Positions 36,433 through 45,658 are shown, counted from the stretch's first letter. The stretch: 64,000 nucleotides of DNA from Ga0077555 sp963741565 (GCA_963741565.1 CAVUIK010000017.1:342511-406510); one strand, 5' to 3'. Notes: generated by a model from the letters alone, not told the origin. Program-made: numbers and translations.

Positions 36433-37248
36433 ATGTTCGATACGATCCAACACATTGGGTACCTGACCGGAGACCTGGACAAGGCTGTCGCCTGGTTCGT
36501 GCGCGCCTTCGGCGCCGTCAACGCCGGCGGCGGCGCGCTGGCCGACGGTCCAGTCGTCCCGGGTGGAGGGCGCAACGCGTTCGTCCGCTTCGGCGGGGTG
36601 GAAGCGGAGCTCATGCAGCCCGCCGATACGCGCGCTCTGCCCAAGGACACACTGGTGATGCATCACGTCGGCTATGTCGTTGCGGATATCGCGAAAGCCG
36701 CTGCACAGGCGAAAGCCAAGGGTCTGTCGTTTCTGAGCGAGACGCCCTTCACCAATCCGGTTGGCCAGCAGGTCCATTATTTCGACCCGGCAATGACCCA
36801 TGGCGTCCTGATCCACCTCACCCAGGTTCCCACGCGATCGGCCGTCGCCAGTCGCGGTGCCGGTCAGATCGACAGCATCATCCACCCCGGATATCTCGTG
36901 CGCGATCTCGACGCAGCGGTCGCCTGGTACGCCGACAAGCTCGGTGGCGTGAATGCCGGCGGCGGACCGTCCCGTCGCGGCGGGCGGGTAGCCTTCGTCA
37001 ATTGCGGCGGCGCGCAAGTGGAACTGATTGAGCCGCCGGATGCAGGCACGATGAGCTCGGTTCATGTGCTCGATCACGTCGGCTATGTGACTGGGACCCT
37101 CGACGCCGACATCGCCGTCTACCGCGGCAGAGGCCTCCAGTTCGCGACGCCTGAGCCCGCGATCAACCCCATCGGCCAGACGCTGATCTACTTCGAGACC
37201 AGCACCAGCATGGGCAGCCGGATGCACCTGACTAAATTGCCTGCGTAG
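36433..37248 (+). CDS. tandem VOC (glyoxalase/dioxygenase fold) protein
   Basis: 271 residues from ATG 36433 after GGAGG. Two VOC modules sit head to tail: residues about 4-130 (IQHIGYLTGDLDKAVAWF ... QVHYFDP) and 148-270 (HPGYLVRDLDAAVAWYADKLGG ... LIYFET). Both have the first metal-ligand His (QHIG, IHPG) and a late acidic residue. The duplicated arrangement resembles extradiol dioxygenases and some isomerases, while single-module relatives act as lyases or resistance proteins. It is 15 nt from the LLM gene downstream, so the two are co-translated. Confidence 0.88.
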   Translation: MFDTIQHIGYLTGDLDKAVAWFVRAFGAVNAGGGALADGPVVPGGGRNAFVRFGGVEAELMQPADTRALPKDTLVMHHVGYVVADIAKAAAQAKAKGLSFLSETPFTNPVGQQVHYFDPAMTHGVLIHLTQVPTRSAVASRGAGQIDSIIHPGYLVRDLDAAVAWYADKLGGVNAGGGPSRRGGRVAFVNCGGAQVELIEPPDAGTMSSVHVLDHVGYVTGTLDADIAVYRGRGLQFATPEPAINPIGQTLIYFETSTSMGSRMHLTKLPA

Positions 37249-37263
37249 AACGGGAGTCCCACA

Positions 37264-38205
37264 ATGGCGAGCCTCGGCAGCTTCGGCCTCGATGTCGGCA
37301 TCTATGGCCCCCTCGCGACGCCCGACAGTATTCTCGGCCTCGCTCTGCACGCCGAGGCGACCGGATTTGACTCGATCTGGCTCGCCGATCACGTCGCCTT
37401 CCCAGTCACCTTCAAATCGGAATACCCCTACAGCGCGAAGGGCGATTTCCCGACCAAGCTCGACGACCCGCTGATGGAGCCGGTCGCTACGATGGGCGTT
37501 CTGGTCGGCGCGACGAAGCGGCTGCGCATTGGCACGGCTGTGTTGGTGATGCCCTATCGCAATCCGCTTCTGCTGGCGCGCATGCTGGTGACATTGGATC
37601 AGTTTTCGGGCGGGCGCATCGAGCTTGGCGCCGGCGTCGGCTGGCTCGAGGAAGAGTTCGAGGTTCTCAACACCGTCGACTTCAAGAAGCGAGGACTTGC
37701 TACCGACGAGGCACTGCAGATCTTCAAGGCAATCGCCGAGGGCGGCGAAGTCGGCTTCAACGGCGAGACCTATTCGTTCGCACCGGTGTTTTCGGCGCCC
37801 GGCTCCGTACAGCGCCCGCATCCGCCGATCTTGATCGGCGGTCTCGCAGATGCCGCGCTCCGGCGGATCGCGAAATTCGGCAACGGCTGGATCGCCGTCA
37901 CCGCGAGCCCCGAAAAGCTCACTGAGCGGCTCGCCACCCTGAAGCGGATGATGGGCGAACAGAGCCGCCGCTTCGAGGACCTGTCGCTCGCCTACAAGAT
38001 CTTCCTCAATATCGGCGAAGCCAAGCGCAGCCGCTTCGATGCCCGCGAGCCCGGCACCGGCTCGGCCGCTGACATCATCGATGATTTGAAACGGATCAAG
38101 GCCCTCGGCTTCACGCGTGTGATCGTGCGCTACCGGGGCTCCAGCGCGGACGAGATGAAGCGCCAGATCGACCGATTTGTCGCCGAGATCGTGCCGAAGG
38201 TTTGA
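37264..38205 (+). CDS. LLM class oxidoreductase, possibly F420-dependent (TIGR03619-like)
   Basis: 313 residues, GGGAG before ATG 37264. The barrel signatures are GFDSIWLADHVAFP, RLRIGTAVLVMPYRNPLLLA and GRIELGAGVGWLEEEF, with the later PPILIGGLADAALRRIAKFGNGW. This is the layout of the TIGR03619 group, many of which use coenzyme F420, though some alphaproteobacterial members use FMN; the window shows no F420 synthesis gene. It is coupled to the tandem VOC gene. The substrate is not predictable. Confidence 0.9.
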   Translation: MASLGSFGLDVGIYGPLATPDSILGLALHAEATGFDSIWLADHVAFPVTFKSEYPYSAKGDFPTKLDDPLMEPVATMGVLVGATKRLRIGTAVLVMPYRNPLLLARMLVTLDQFSGGRIELGAGVGWLEEEFEVLNTVDFKKRGLATDEALQIFKAIAEGGEVGFNGETYSFAPVFSAPGSVQRPHPPILIGGLADAALRRIAKFGNGWIAVTASPEKLTERLATLKRMMGEQSRRFEDLSLAYKIFLNIGEAKRSRFDAREPGTGSAADIIDDLKRIKALGFTRVIVRYRGSSADEMKRQIDRFVAEIVPKV

Positions 38206-38281
38206 ACGGTTGGTATCAGGCCTGAGGCCGGACATCGGACTGCGCCGGCAGGGACTTGCAGTGTTTTGATGGTGGCTCACC

Positions 38282-39067
38282 ATGCGTCAATTGCTGATTC
38301 TGGCTGTTTGCTGCATCGCAACTGGACTGGGGCTCACGGGGCACGCGTCGTCCGGCAAAGCTGAAACCGCGGGCCCCGTCGACCTGCTGCTGGTGCTGGC
38401 GGCGGATATCTCGCGAAGTGTCGACGAGCGAAAATTCAAGCTTCAGCGGGAAGGCTATGCTGCGGCGCTGACGCATCCACGCGTCATCGCGGCGATTCAA
38501 TCCGCGCCCAACCAGCGCATTGCGATCTGCTACGTCGAATGGTCCGGTGAGGCGGCACAAGCCGTGCTCGTTGACTGGACGACGATTGCGAGCAAGGCGG
38601 ATGCGGACGCCTTTGCCGGGCAAGTGCTCACCGCGCCCCGGCGGTTCATGGAGCGCACTGCCATCGGTTCGGCGATCGACTACTCCGTTGCACAGCTGCA
38701 GCGCAGTCCATTCACCTCGACACGCCGTGTCATCGATGTCTCTGGCGATGGGACCAGCAATTCGGGCCGGAATGTTGTGGCGGCGCGTGACGCGGCGCTG
38801 CAGCAGGACATTGTGATCAACGGCCTTGCGATCCTGAGCGAGGTGCCGCTCGCCTTCAACCCGCTGCATACACATCCGCCTGGCGGACTGCTCAAGTACT
38901 ACGAGGACAACGTGATCGGCGGGCCGGGGGCATTTGCGCTGGCCGCCGAAAACCATGACGCGTTTCCCAAGCTCGTCCTGTCGAAGCTGGTCAAGGAGAT
39001 CGCGTTAGCGCCACATGTCGGCGCCCCGCACGTTGCTGCTGGACGCCTCGCTGGAAACCGCAGATGA
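38282..39067 (+). CDS. DUF1194 exported vWA-like protein
   Basis: 261 residues from ATG 38282. A signal peptide (about 1-28) precedes PVDLLLVLAADISRSVDERKF, in which D-I-S-R-S takes the place of the MIDAS D-x-S-x-S of von Willebrand A domains. The central GSAIDYSVAQL and RRVIDVSGDGTSNSG segments supply the other MIDAS positions. DUF1194 proteins are periplasmic and of unknown role, probably binding a partner via a metal ion. It lies among catabolic genes with a 76-nt spacer on its 5' side. Confidence 0.88.
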   Translation: MRQLLILAVCCIATGLGLTGHASSGKAETAGPVDLLLVLAADISRSVDERKFKLQREGYAAALTHPRVIAAIQSAPNQRIAICYVEWSGEAAQAVLVDWTTIASKADADAFAGQVLTAPRRFMERTAIGSAIDYSVAQLQRSPFTSTRRVIDVSGDGTSNSGRNVVAARDAALQQDIVINGLAILSEVPLAFNPLHTHPPGGLLKYYEDNVIGGPGAFALAAENHDAFPKLVLSKLVKEIALAPHVGAPHVAAGRLAGNRR

Positions 39068-39114
39068 TCCCCGGACAGACGGGTCGAACGTAAATCGAGT
39101 GAAGTGAGGGTGCC

Positions 39115-39879
39115 ATGCGTTTCGCCGATACCGTTGTCTTGATCACAGCCGCAGCCAGCGGCATCGGCCGCGCAACCGCCAACATCGTCGGGCGCGACGG
39201 TGGGACCGTTATTGCGGTCGACAATCACGCGGAGCGGCTCGATGCAACGGTCGCCACGATCACCGGCGCGGGCGGCAAGGCGCACGGCTTTCGCTGCGAT
39301 GCGCTGGCTGAATCCCAGGTCGCCAGCGTGGCCGCAACTGTCCAAAAGGAGTTCGGCCGGATCGACGTTCTGGTCAATGCTGTGGGTGGCAGCACGATCA
39401 TCGCCAAGCCGCAGGCCGACATCGACGAGTTGTCGCTCAAGGACTGGCAGGCGCTGATCGATTTCAATCTGACCGGCACCTACCTGTTCACCCACGCCGT
39501 CGTGCCGGTGATGAAGCGCCAGAAGCGCGGCAAAATCGTCAACCTCGCCTCGATCGCGGGGCGTGGGAAGAGCGTCGCCAGCTCCGCCGCCTACGCCACG
39601 GCCAAGGGCGGCATCATCGCCCTCACCACCAAGCTCGCATCCGAACTCGGCCCTTTCGGCATCAACGTCAACGCGATTGCTCCGTCGATGACCTTGACCG
39701 AACGCATCCGCCCGCGATGGGAGCAGCGCGCGCCCGAGGAACAGGCCAAGGACATCGAGAAGACGCCGCTGCGCCGAATGGCCGAGGCGGCCGATCAGGC
39801 GAACGTCATCTGCTTCCTTGCGTCCGCCGATGCCGATTTCGTCACGGGCGTCACCATCGACGTCACCGGCGGACTGTGA
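39115..39879 (+). CDS. SDR-family oxidoreductase
   Basis: 254 residues; GAGGGTG precedes ATG 39115. It shows TAAASGIGRAT for NAD(P) binding, NAVGG in place of the usual NNAG, the catalytic Ser in ASIAGRGKS, YATAKGG and GVTIDVTGGL. The Asp in IAVDNHAE suggests NAD(H). It is followed by an esterase (62 nt) and an amidohydrolase in what looks like one transcript, a set suited to opening and hydrolysing a lactone or ester (inference). Confidence 0.92.
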   Translation: MRFADTVVLITAAASGIGRATANIVGRDGGTVIAVDNHAERLDATVATITGAGGKAHGFRCDALAESQVASVAATVQKEFGRIDVLVNAVGGSTIIAKPQADIDELSLKDWQALIDFNLTGTYLFTHAVVPVMKRQKRGKIVNLASIAGRGKSVASSAAYATAKGGIIALTTKLASELGPFGINVNAIAPSMTLTERIRPRWEQRAPEEQAKDIEKTPLRRMAEAADQANVICFLASADADFVTGVTIDVTGGL

Positions 39880-39940
39880 CGCCAGCTGCCGCACGCAACG
39901 CCGCCACTCACATCAACGCAACCGAACGGGAGCATCGACC

Positions 39941-40630
39941 ATGGCCACTTTCCTGCTGATCCACGGGGCTTATCAAGGCGGTTGGATCTGGAAGCTGGTC
40001 GTCGAACGCCTGCAGAAAGCCGGCCACACGGTGTACGCGCCGACGCTCGATGGTTGCGCCGAGCGCGCGCATCAGTTGCGCGGCGGCATCACGACCGAGT
40101 CACAGGCCGAAGAACTCGTGAAGATGATGTTCTTCCACGACATGAAGGACGTCGTCATCGCCGGCACGTCGAGCGGCGGCATGGTCATGGCGCGCGTCGC
40201 CGAGCTGGCGCGCGATCGCATCTCGCGCGTGGTGTTTGCCGACGCGCTGGCGCTGTTCAACGGCGAGAAGATTCGCGACATCGTCACGCGCCCTGCCTCG
40301 ATCAACACGCCGCTGGCGCTCGGACCTTCGCGCGAGGACGCGCACGGCCGCCTGTTCGCCGATCTCGAACCCGGCTTGCGCAACTGGGCCGCCGATCGCA
40401 TGGCGCTGCATCCAACCGCCGTCTTCCACGAGCCGGTCAAACTCGAACGGTTCTGGGACCTGACATGGAACGCATCCGTGCTCTATTGCAGCCGAGCACC
40501 GAACCCGGGCGAGCCCCATATCCGGCGCTCCGCTGACAAGCTGAAAGCCAAATGGCACGTCATCGATACGGGCCATTACCCGATGCTTTCCACGCCCGAC
40601 GAGTTGACCAAGATCCTGATCGATGGCTGA
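39941..40630 (+). CDS. alpha/beta hydrolase (EstC/plant-esterase-like)
   Basis: 229 residues from ATG 39941. The oxyanion HGAYQGGWIWK loop after FLLIHG, the nucleophile Ser in AGTSSGGMV and the C-terminal DTGHYPMLSTPDEL with the catalytic His match the small-esterase group that includes hydroxynitrile lyases and methyl-salicylate esterases. It is cytoplasmic. Its last 8 nt overlap the start of the amidohydrolase gene, so the two proteins are made together and probably act on consecutive intermediates. Confidence 0.9.
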   Translation: MATFLLIHGAYQGGWIWKLVVERLQKAGHTVYAPTLDGCAERAHQLRGGITTESQAEELVKMMFFHDMKDVVIAGTSSGGMVMARVAELARDRISRVVFADALALFNGEKIRDIVTRPASINTPLALGPSREDAHGRLFADLEPGLRNWAADRMALHPTAVFHEPVKLERFWDLTWNASVLYCSRAPNPGEPHIRRSADKLKAKWHVIDTGHYPMLSTPDELTKILIDG

Positions 40631-41450
40631 GGCGACCATAATCATCGACGCGCAGATCCATTTATGGACCAAGGGCACGGTGGTCCCGCCGCACCGCACG
40701 ACGCCTTACCTGCTCGACGAAGCGATCCGCGACATGGATGCGGCTGGCGTCCACGGCGCCATCCTGCATCCGCCGAGCTGGGACCCCGACAGCAACGCAC
40801 AGGCGATCGATGCCGTCCGAAAGTATCCCGATCGTTTCGCCATTCTCGGCCGCATTCCGCTCGACCAGCCAGACAAACATCCGCTGATCGAGACCTGGAA
40901 ACAACAGCCGGGCATGGTCGGCCTGCGCTATACGTTCCTGCAGCCGCATATGAAGACGTGGCCGACCGACGGCACCACGGATTGGCTGTGGCCCGCGGCC
41001 GAGCGGCTCGACATTCCGATCGCCATACTGGCCGGCGACTTCCTGCCGCTCGTCGGCCAGATCGCCGCGCGCCACCCTGGCCTGCGCCTGATTGTCGATC
41101 ACTTCGGCGTCCGGCGCGGCAACAAGGACGCCGCCGCCTTCGCCTCGCTTCCAGACGTGTTGGTGTTGGCAAAGCACCCAAATATAGCCGTGAAGGTGAC
41201 TGGCGGCCCGCAATACGTGACCGACGGCTATCCGTTCAAGAGCCTTGGGCCCCGCTATCAGGCGATTTTCGATGCCTTCGGCCCGCACCGGATGTTTTGG
41301 GGCACGGATATCACACGCATGCCGTGTTCATGGGGCGAGTGCGTCTCGCATTTCGCCGAACAATCGTGGCTATCTGCTGCCGACCGTGAGCTGACGATGG
41401 GCCGGGCGATCCGCGAATGGCTCCGCTGGGCGCCGAAACGCGCGGCTTGA
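40623..41450 (+). CDS. amidohydrolase 2 family (TIM-barrel metal-dependent hydrolase)
   Basis: 275 residues. The start overlaps the esterase stop (ATGGCTGA). The N-terminal IIDAQIHLW is the D-x-H-like metal motif of the family, with one His replaced by Gln. LIVDHFGVRRG supplies the next ligand and MFWGTDITRMPC the catalytic Asp. Members hydrolyse lactones (2-pyrone-4,6-dicarboxylate lactonase) or decarboxylate aromatic acids. The missing first His deserves note, as it may alter metal use. It is the last gene of the SDR-esterase-amidohydrolase run and converges with truA. Confidence 0.88.
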   Translation: MAEATIIIDAQIHLWTKGTVVPPHRTTPYLLDEAIRDMDAAGVHGAILHPPSWDPDSNAQAIDAVRKYPDRFAILGRIPLDQPDKHPLIETWKQQPGMVGLRYTFLQPHMKTWPTDGTTDWLWPAAERLDIPIAILAGDFLPLVGQIAARHPGLRLIVDHFGVRRGNKDAAAFASLPDVLVLAKHPNIAVKVTGGPQYVTDGYPFKSLGPRYQAIFDAFGPHRMFWGTDITRMPCSWGECVSHFAEQSWLSAADRELTMGRAIREWLRWAPKRAA

Positions 41451-41487
41451 GCATCACAGCGGGCGTCGGGATGCGCTTGCATGCCAG

Positions 41488-42276
41488 CTATTCTTTCGCG
41501 CTGGCATCATCCGGCGGCAGCGCCGCTGGCGCCCCCGCCGCATAGTCGACCTTGACCAGATAAAGCCCCCGCGACGGCGCCAGCGCCCCGCAGAGCGTAC
41601 GATCGCGTGCTTCGAGCACGCGCTTCATGTCCCCAGGCTGCCATTTGCCCTCGCCGACGTGCTTCAGGCTGCCGACAAACGAGCGCACCTGATGATGGAG
41701 AAACGAGCGCGCCGACGCCTCGATGCGGATCTCGTCGCCGACGACCCGCACATCGAGCGTGTCGAGCGTCTTCACCGGCGAATTTGCCTGGCAACCGGCG
41801 GCCCGGAATGTCGTGAAATCATGCCTGCCGATCAAGTGCCGCGCGCCTTGCGCCATCGCCAGCGGATCGAGCGGGCGCGCCACCCACCACACGCGATTGC
41901 GGTCGAGCGCCGGCGGCGCCTTGCGGGCCAGGATCCGGTAGAGATAATGGCGGCCGGTCGCCGAGAAGCGCGCATCGAACGCCGCATCCACTTCGGCCGC
42001 TTCGAGCACCACGATCGGATCCGGCTTCAGGTGCCAATTCAGCGCGTCGCGCAGCTTGAACGGTTCCCAGCGTCGTGCGAGCTCGAAATGCGCTACCTGG
42101 CCCATTGCATGCACGCCCGAGTCGGTTCGCCCGGCGCCGCGCACGACCGCCGTCTCACCCGCGAACGCGGCCAGCGCTTCCGTCACGCGCCCCTGCACGG
42201 AGCGGCCATCCGCCTGGATCTGCCAGCCGAGAAACGGCGTCCCTTCGTATTCGATCAGGATTCGATAGCGGGGCAT
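41488..42276 (-). CDS. truA: tRNA pseudouridine(38-40) synthase TruA
   Basis: 262 residues from ATG 42276. It starts MPRYRILIEYEGTPFLGWQ and has the catalytic Asp in GAGRTDSGVHAMGQVAHF. Further on, FSATGRHYLYRI and FLHHQVRSFVGSLKHVGEGKW are family blocks. It converts U38-U40 in the anticodon arm of many tRNAs. In the Hyphomicrobiales truA often follows fmt; no fmt is present upstream here, where a terminator and a small exported protein gene lie instead. Confidence 0.96.
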   Translation of the reverse strand: MPRYRILIEYEGTPFLGWQIQADGRSVQGRVTEALAAFAGETAVVRGAGRTDSGVHAMGQVAHFELARRWEPFKLRDALNWHLKPDPIVVLEAAEVDAAFDARFSATGRHYLYRILARKAPPALDRNRVWWVARPLDPLAMAQGARHLIGRHDFTTFRAAGCQANSPVKTLDTLDVRVVGDEIRIEASARSFLHHQVRSFVGSLKHVGEGKWQPGDMKRVLEARDRTLCGALAPSRGLYLVKVDYAAGAPAALPPDDASAKE

Positions 42277-42303
42277 GGCACGGACTGCTGGTTCAGAAAG
42301 CGA

Positions 42304-42330
42304 AACGCCCGGCCGCAATGGCCGGGCGTT
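42304..42330 (-). terminator. rho-independent-like terminator after the exported protein gene
   Basis: AACGCCCGGCC pairs perfectly with GGCCGGGCGTT (11 bp) around a 5-nt loop. On the minus strand it is followed by a T-rich stretch (TTTCGCTTTCT). It lies 54 nt past the stop of the gene at 42384 and ahead of the truA start. Confidence 0.75.
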
Positions 42331-42383
42331 CGTCAACTACCTGTGCGCGCGCGCCGAGACAAGCGCTGCGGCTCGAGGGGCAA

Positions 42384-42800
42384 TCAGTGAGGCTTGCCAC
42401 CGCCGTGGCCCCCGTGGCCCCGGCCGCCACGCCGGGGACCGCGCATGCCGCCCCATTCGCGGCCACCACCGTCGACCGAGCCTACTGAGCCGACCGGGCT
42501 GCCGCTGTGGCTGCTGTTGTCCGACGACGAGGTCTCCTGGTTGTAGTTGTAATTGTAGTTCTTCGACGTCGTGTGGTTCTCTTCGTAACTGAGATTGAGC
42601 GGTGTCTTGCCGCCGGGATTGATGATGATCTTGTTGTGCGACGGCAGCGGGCGGAATACGCGCACGCCTTCCTCCAGCGTCACCGTCGCGCCGTAGAACG
42701 GCCGCGTCTCAATGCGGGTGGTCGACGGTTGCGACGCACTGGCGGCGGTCGACGAGACGGCCAAGGCGGCCGCAATCAGGGCATAGGGGAAAAGGCGCAT
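42384..42800 (-). CDS. exported hypothetical protein with Asn/Ser- and Gly/His-rich tail
   Basis: 138 residues. The signal peptide is 1-22 (ASA). A short globular part (RIETRPFYGATVTLEEGVRVF) is followed by SYEENHTTSKNYNYNYNQ, a polar serine stretch, and a Gly/Arg/His-rich tail (RGGRGHGGHGGGKPH). The tail could bind metal or nucleic acid non-specifically; the protein has no named domain that I know. A strong hairpin follows the gene, so it is a single unit. Confidence 0.65.
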   Translation of the reverse strand: MRLFPYALIAAALAVSSTAASASQPSTTRIETRPFYGATVTLEEGVRVFRPLPSHNKIIINPGGKTPLNLSYEENHTTSKNYNYNYNQETSSSDNSSHSGSPVGSVGSVDGGGREWGGMRGPRRGGRGHGGHGGGKPH

Positions 42801-42911
42801 GGCGAGGCTCCGGAACGCTGACAGTTCCGAGGACCTTAGTCGTCAACGCACCCTGCGACTTTACGATTTGCTAACGATGCTTAATTGGCATCGAGTTGTA
42901 CGGCCACCGGA

Positions 42912-43151
<240 letters not shown>

Positions 43152-43357
43152 GCTCTTGCTCCTTGATGCCGGGGCCTTCTAGCATATCCTGGCCCGCTTG
43201 GGAGCCCCGCCCATGCCGACCCATCGGTGCGTCCTGCCGCCCACGAGCGCCCCCGACGACCCCATCGCCGCAGGCTGGCCCCGTCTCGTGCACAACCGAA
43301 TCGGCCCGCCGCATCCCGCCGCGTTGCCTCGGCACCATTTCCGGCTTATTGAGCGCC

Positions 43358-44905
43358 ATGACCGACAGCGTTCTCATCATCGATTTCGGCTCCCAGGTGA
43401 CCCAGCTGATCGCGCGGCGGGTGCGCGAAGCCGGCGTCTACTGCGAGATTCACCCCTTCAACAATGCCGAGACCGCCTTCGACCGGCTGCAGCCGAAGGG
43501 CGTCATCTTCTCTGGCGGGCCTAACAGCGTTTACTGGACCGACGCCCCCCGGGCGCCGGAGCGCATCCTGAAAGCGCAGATTCCGATTCTCGGCATCTGC
43601 TACGGAAACCAGACCTTGGTCGTGCAATCGGGCGGCAAGGTCGAAGGCGGCCACGCCGCAGAGTTCGGGCGCGCCGAGATCGAGATTGTCGAGGACAGCC
43701 CCCTGTTCGACGGTATCTGGTCCAAGGGCACACGCGACATCGTCTGGATGAGCCATGGCGACAAGATCACCGAGGTTCCACCGGGCTTCCGCGTCATCGC
43801 CCGCTCCGACAATGCGCCCTATGCGGTCATCGCCAACGAAGCCCAGCGCCGATATGGCGTGCTGTTCCACCCCGAGGTCGTGCACACGCCGCGCGGCGCC
43901 GAGCTGCTGCGCAACTTTGTGCAGCGGATCGCCGGTGCCCATGGCGACTGGACGATGCGCGCCTTTCGCCAGAACGAGATCGCGAAAATCAAGCAGCAGG
44001 TCGGCCGTGGCCGCGTGATCTGCGGCCTTTCCGGCGGCGTCGACAGCGCGGTTGCCGCCGTCCTGATCCACGAGGCGATCGGCGAGCAGCTGACCTGCAT
44101 CTTCGTCGACCACGGCCTCTTGCGCATGAACGAGGGCGAGGAGGTCGTGCGCCTGTTTCGCGAGCACTACAACATCCCGCTGGTGCACGTCGACGCGAAG
44201 ACCCAATTCCTTGGCGCGCTCCGCGGCGTCACTGACCCTGAAACCAAGCGCAAGACCATCGGCGGCCTGTTCATCGACGTCTTTGACGCCGAAGCGCGCA
44301 AAATCGGCGGCGCCGAGTTCCTGGCTCAAGGCACGCTTTACCCCGACGTCATCGAGAGCGTGTCGTTCACCGGCGGACCTTCGGTCACGATCAAATCGCA
44401 CCACAACGTCGGCGGACTGCCGGCGCGCATGAACCTGAAGCTTGTCGAGCCGTTGCGCGAGCTGTTCAAGGACGAAGTGCGTGTGCTCGGGCGCGAGCTG
44501 GGGCTGCCGGACGCCTTCATCGGCCGCCATCCCTTCCCGGGCCCTGGCCTCGCTATCCGTTGCCCCGGCGAGATCACCGACGAAAAGCTGGAGATCCTGC
44601 GCAAAGCCGACGCCATCTATCTCGACGAGATCCGCAAAGCCGGCCTCTACGACACCATCTGGCAGGCCTTCGCGGTCCTGCTCCCGGTGCGCACCGTCGG
44701 CGTAATGGGCGACGCGCGCACTTATGACCACGTCTGCGCGCTCAGGGCTGTCACCTCGACCGACGGCATGACCGCCGACTACTTCCCGTTCCCGCACGAG
44801 GTCCTGGGCCGCATCGCGACCCGGATCGTCAACGAGGTGAAGGGCATCAACCGCGTCGTCTATGACATCACGTCGAAGCCGCCAGGCACCATCGAGTGGG
44901 AGTGA
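43358..44905 (+). CDS. guaA: GMP synthase (glutamine-hydrolysing)
   Basis: 515 residues from ATG 43358; longer upstream reading is not coding. The N-terminal class I glutaminase has the Cys nucleophile in GICYGNQ and His/Glu in FHPEVVHT. The ATP pyrophosphatase domain has the PP-loop GLSGGVDSAV, and the dimerisation domain includes GRHPFPGPGLAIR. It ends with the usual I-E-W-E. It makes GMP from XMP. The 3' end is a known integration site for genomic islands, and here the last 14 nt before the stop recur 868 bp downstream. Confidence 0.97.
   Translation: MTDSVLIIDFGSQVTQLIARRVREAGVYCEIHPFNNAETAFDRLQPKGVIFSGGPNSVYWTDAPRAPERILKAQIPILGICYGNQTLVVQSGGKVEGGHAAEFGRAEIEIVEDSPLFDGIWSKGTRDIVWMSHGDKITEVPPGFRVIARSDNAPYAVIANEAQRRYGVLFHPEVVHTPRGAELLRNFVQRIAGAHGDWTMRAFRQNEIAKIKQQVGRGRVICGLSGGVDSAVAAVLIHEAIGEQLTCIFVDHGLLRMNEGEEVVRLFREHYNIPLVHVDAKTQFLGALRGVTDPETKRKTIGGLFIDVFDAEARKIGGAEFLAQGTLYPDVIESVSFTGGPSVTIKSHHNVGGLPARMNLKLVEPLRELFKDEVRVLGRELGLPDAFIGRHPFPGPGLAIRCPGEITDEKLEILRKADAIYLDEIRKAGLYDTIWQAFAVLLPVRTVGVMGDARTYDHVCALRAVTSTDGMTADYFPFPHEVLGRIATRIVNEVKGINRVVYDITSKPPGTIEWE
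44890..44903 (+). repeat. direct repeat copy 1 (guaA 3' end, att-like)
   Basis: CATCGAGTGGGAGT is the last coding stretch of guaA and encodes I-E-W-E up to the stop. An exact copy sits at 45758-45771. Together they flank the Phd/PIN module. Confidence 0.75.
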
Positions 44906-44906
44906 A

Positions 44907-44924
44907 TGTAGCAACGTTGCTACA
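44907..44924. promoter_or_regulatory. 18-bp perfect palindrome, likely antitoxin operator
   Basis: TGTAGCAACGTTGCTACA is identical to its reverse complement. It lies 54 nt before the antitoxin start and just upstream of a possible promoter (TTGACC at 44930, 17-nt spacer, TAGGGA at 44953). Phd/YefM antitoxins repress their own operons by binding such palindromes, so this is the expected operator. Because it abuts guaA it could also be part of the recombination site. Confidence 0.65.
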
Positions 44925-44978
44925 AATACTTGACCTGTGGTATGTTTGGTGCTAGGGAACTCCGCAAGGAGGTGACCC

Positions 44979-45236
44979 GTGACCACCACCACCATTTCGA
45001 GCCGGGAGTTCAATCAAGACGCCGGCGGCGCCAAAAAGGCGGCAGACAAAGGGCCCGTGATCATCACAGATCGCGGCAAGCCTGCGCATGTCCTGTTGAG
45101 CTTCGAGGATTATCGCAAGCTGCTGGGCGAAGGGCCAAGCCTGCTCCAGACCCTGGCGCAAAAGGAAGAGGGCGACTTCGATTTCGATCCACCGCGCATG
45201 GGCGACGACATTTCGCGTCCAGCGGACTTCGATTGA
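44979..45236 (+). CDS. type II antitoxin, Phd/YefM family
   Basis: 85 residues from ATG 44979 with AAGGAGG upstream. The fold is shown by TTTTISSREFNQDAGGAKKAA, then GPVIITDRGKPAHVLLSFEDYRKLL, the standard Phd/YefM DNA-binding half. The C-terminal acidic tail (EEGDFDFDPPRMGDD) is the disordered toxin-binding part. It neutralises the PIN toxin whose start overlaps its stop (TGATG) and should repress the operon via the upstream palindrome. The pair lies between two copies of the guaA 3' end. Confidence 0.9.
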   Translation: MTTTTISSREFNQDAGGAKKAADKGPVIITDRGKPAHVLLSFEDYRKLLGEGPSLLQTLAQKEEGDFDFDPPRMGDDISRPADFD

Positions 45237-45658
45237 TGTTTCTGCTGGATACAAATGTTCTATCGGAACTTCGCCGGCCGGAGCGCGCAAATGTAAACGT
45301 GCGCAAATGGGCGTCCAATATGCCAACAGATCTGCATTCGATTTCCGTCGTAACCATCTTGGAGTTGGAACGAGGGACATTGCTGATGGAGCGTCGCGAC
45401 GCAGCTCAAGGCGCCATTTTGCGACGGTGGCTTGAGCAGGAAATCCTGGTTAGCTTTGCCGCGCGCATCCTGTCGATCGACGGAGCCATCGCGCGCCGAT
45501 GCGCGCACCTCCATGTCCCCGATCGGCGCCCGGAGCGCGACGCGCTCATCGCAGCGACGGCTTTGACACATGGTTTGACCGTTGTTACGCGCAACACCGC
45601 CGATTTCGAACCGATAGGCGTTCCTTGGCTCAATCCATGGCTACCACCAGAAACATGA
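45236..45658 (+). CDS. PIN-domain toxin (VapC-like ribonuclease)
   Basis: 140 residues; ATG 45236 overlaps the antitoxin TGA. PIN-domain acidic residues are in order: Asp5 in MFLLDTNVLSEL, Glu in ILELERG near residue 44, Asp in DRRPERDALIAATAL near residue 100, and Asp/Asn in TRNTADFE. VapC toxins cut tRNA or rRNA at specific sites. FitB-type toxins with Phd-like partners have this layout. Its target is not predictable. The module probably stabilises the inserted DNA next to guaA. Confidence 0.9.
   Translation: MFLLDTNVLSELRRPERANVNVRKWASNMPTDLHSISVVTILELERGTLLMERRDAAQGAILRRWLEQEILVSFAARILSIDGAIARRCAHLHVPDRRPERDALIAATALTHGLTVVTRNTADFEPIGVPWLNPWLPPET

Noticed and set aside
36391..38283. 630-codon minus-strand open frame opposite the VOC and LLM genes
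   Set aside because: No domain or start signal; both genes on the plus strand are clear.
43346..45013. 555-codon minus-strand open frame opposite guaA
   Set aside because: No family resemblance; guaA on the plus strand has every expected motif.
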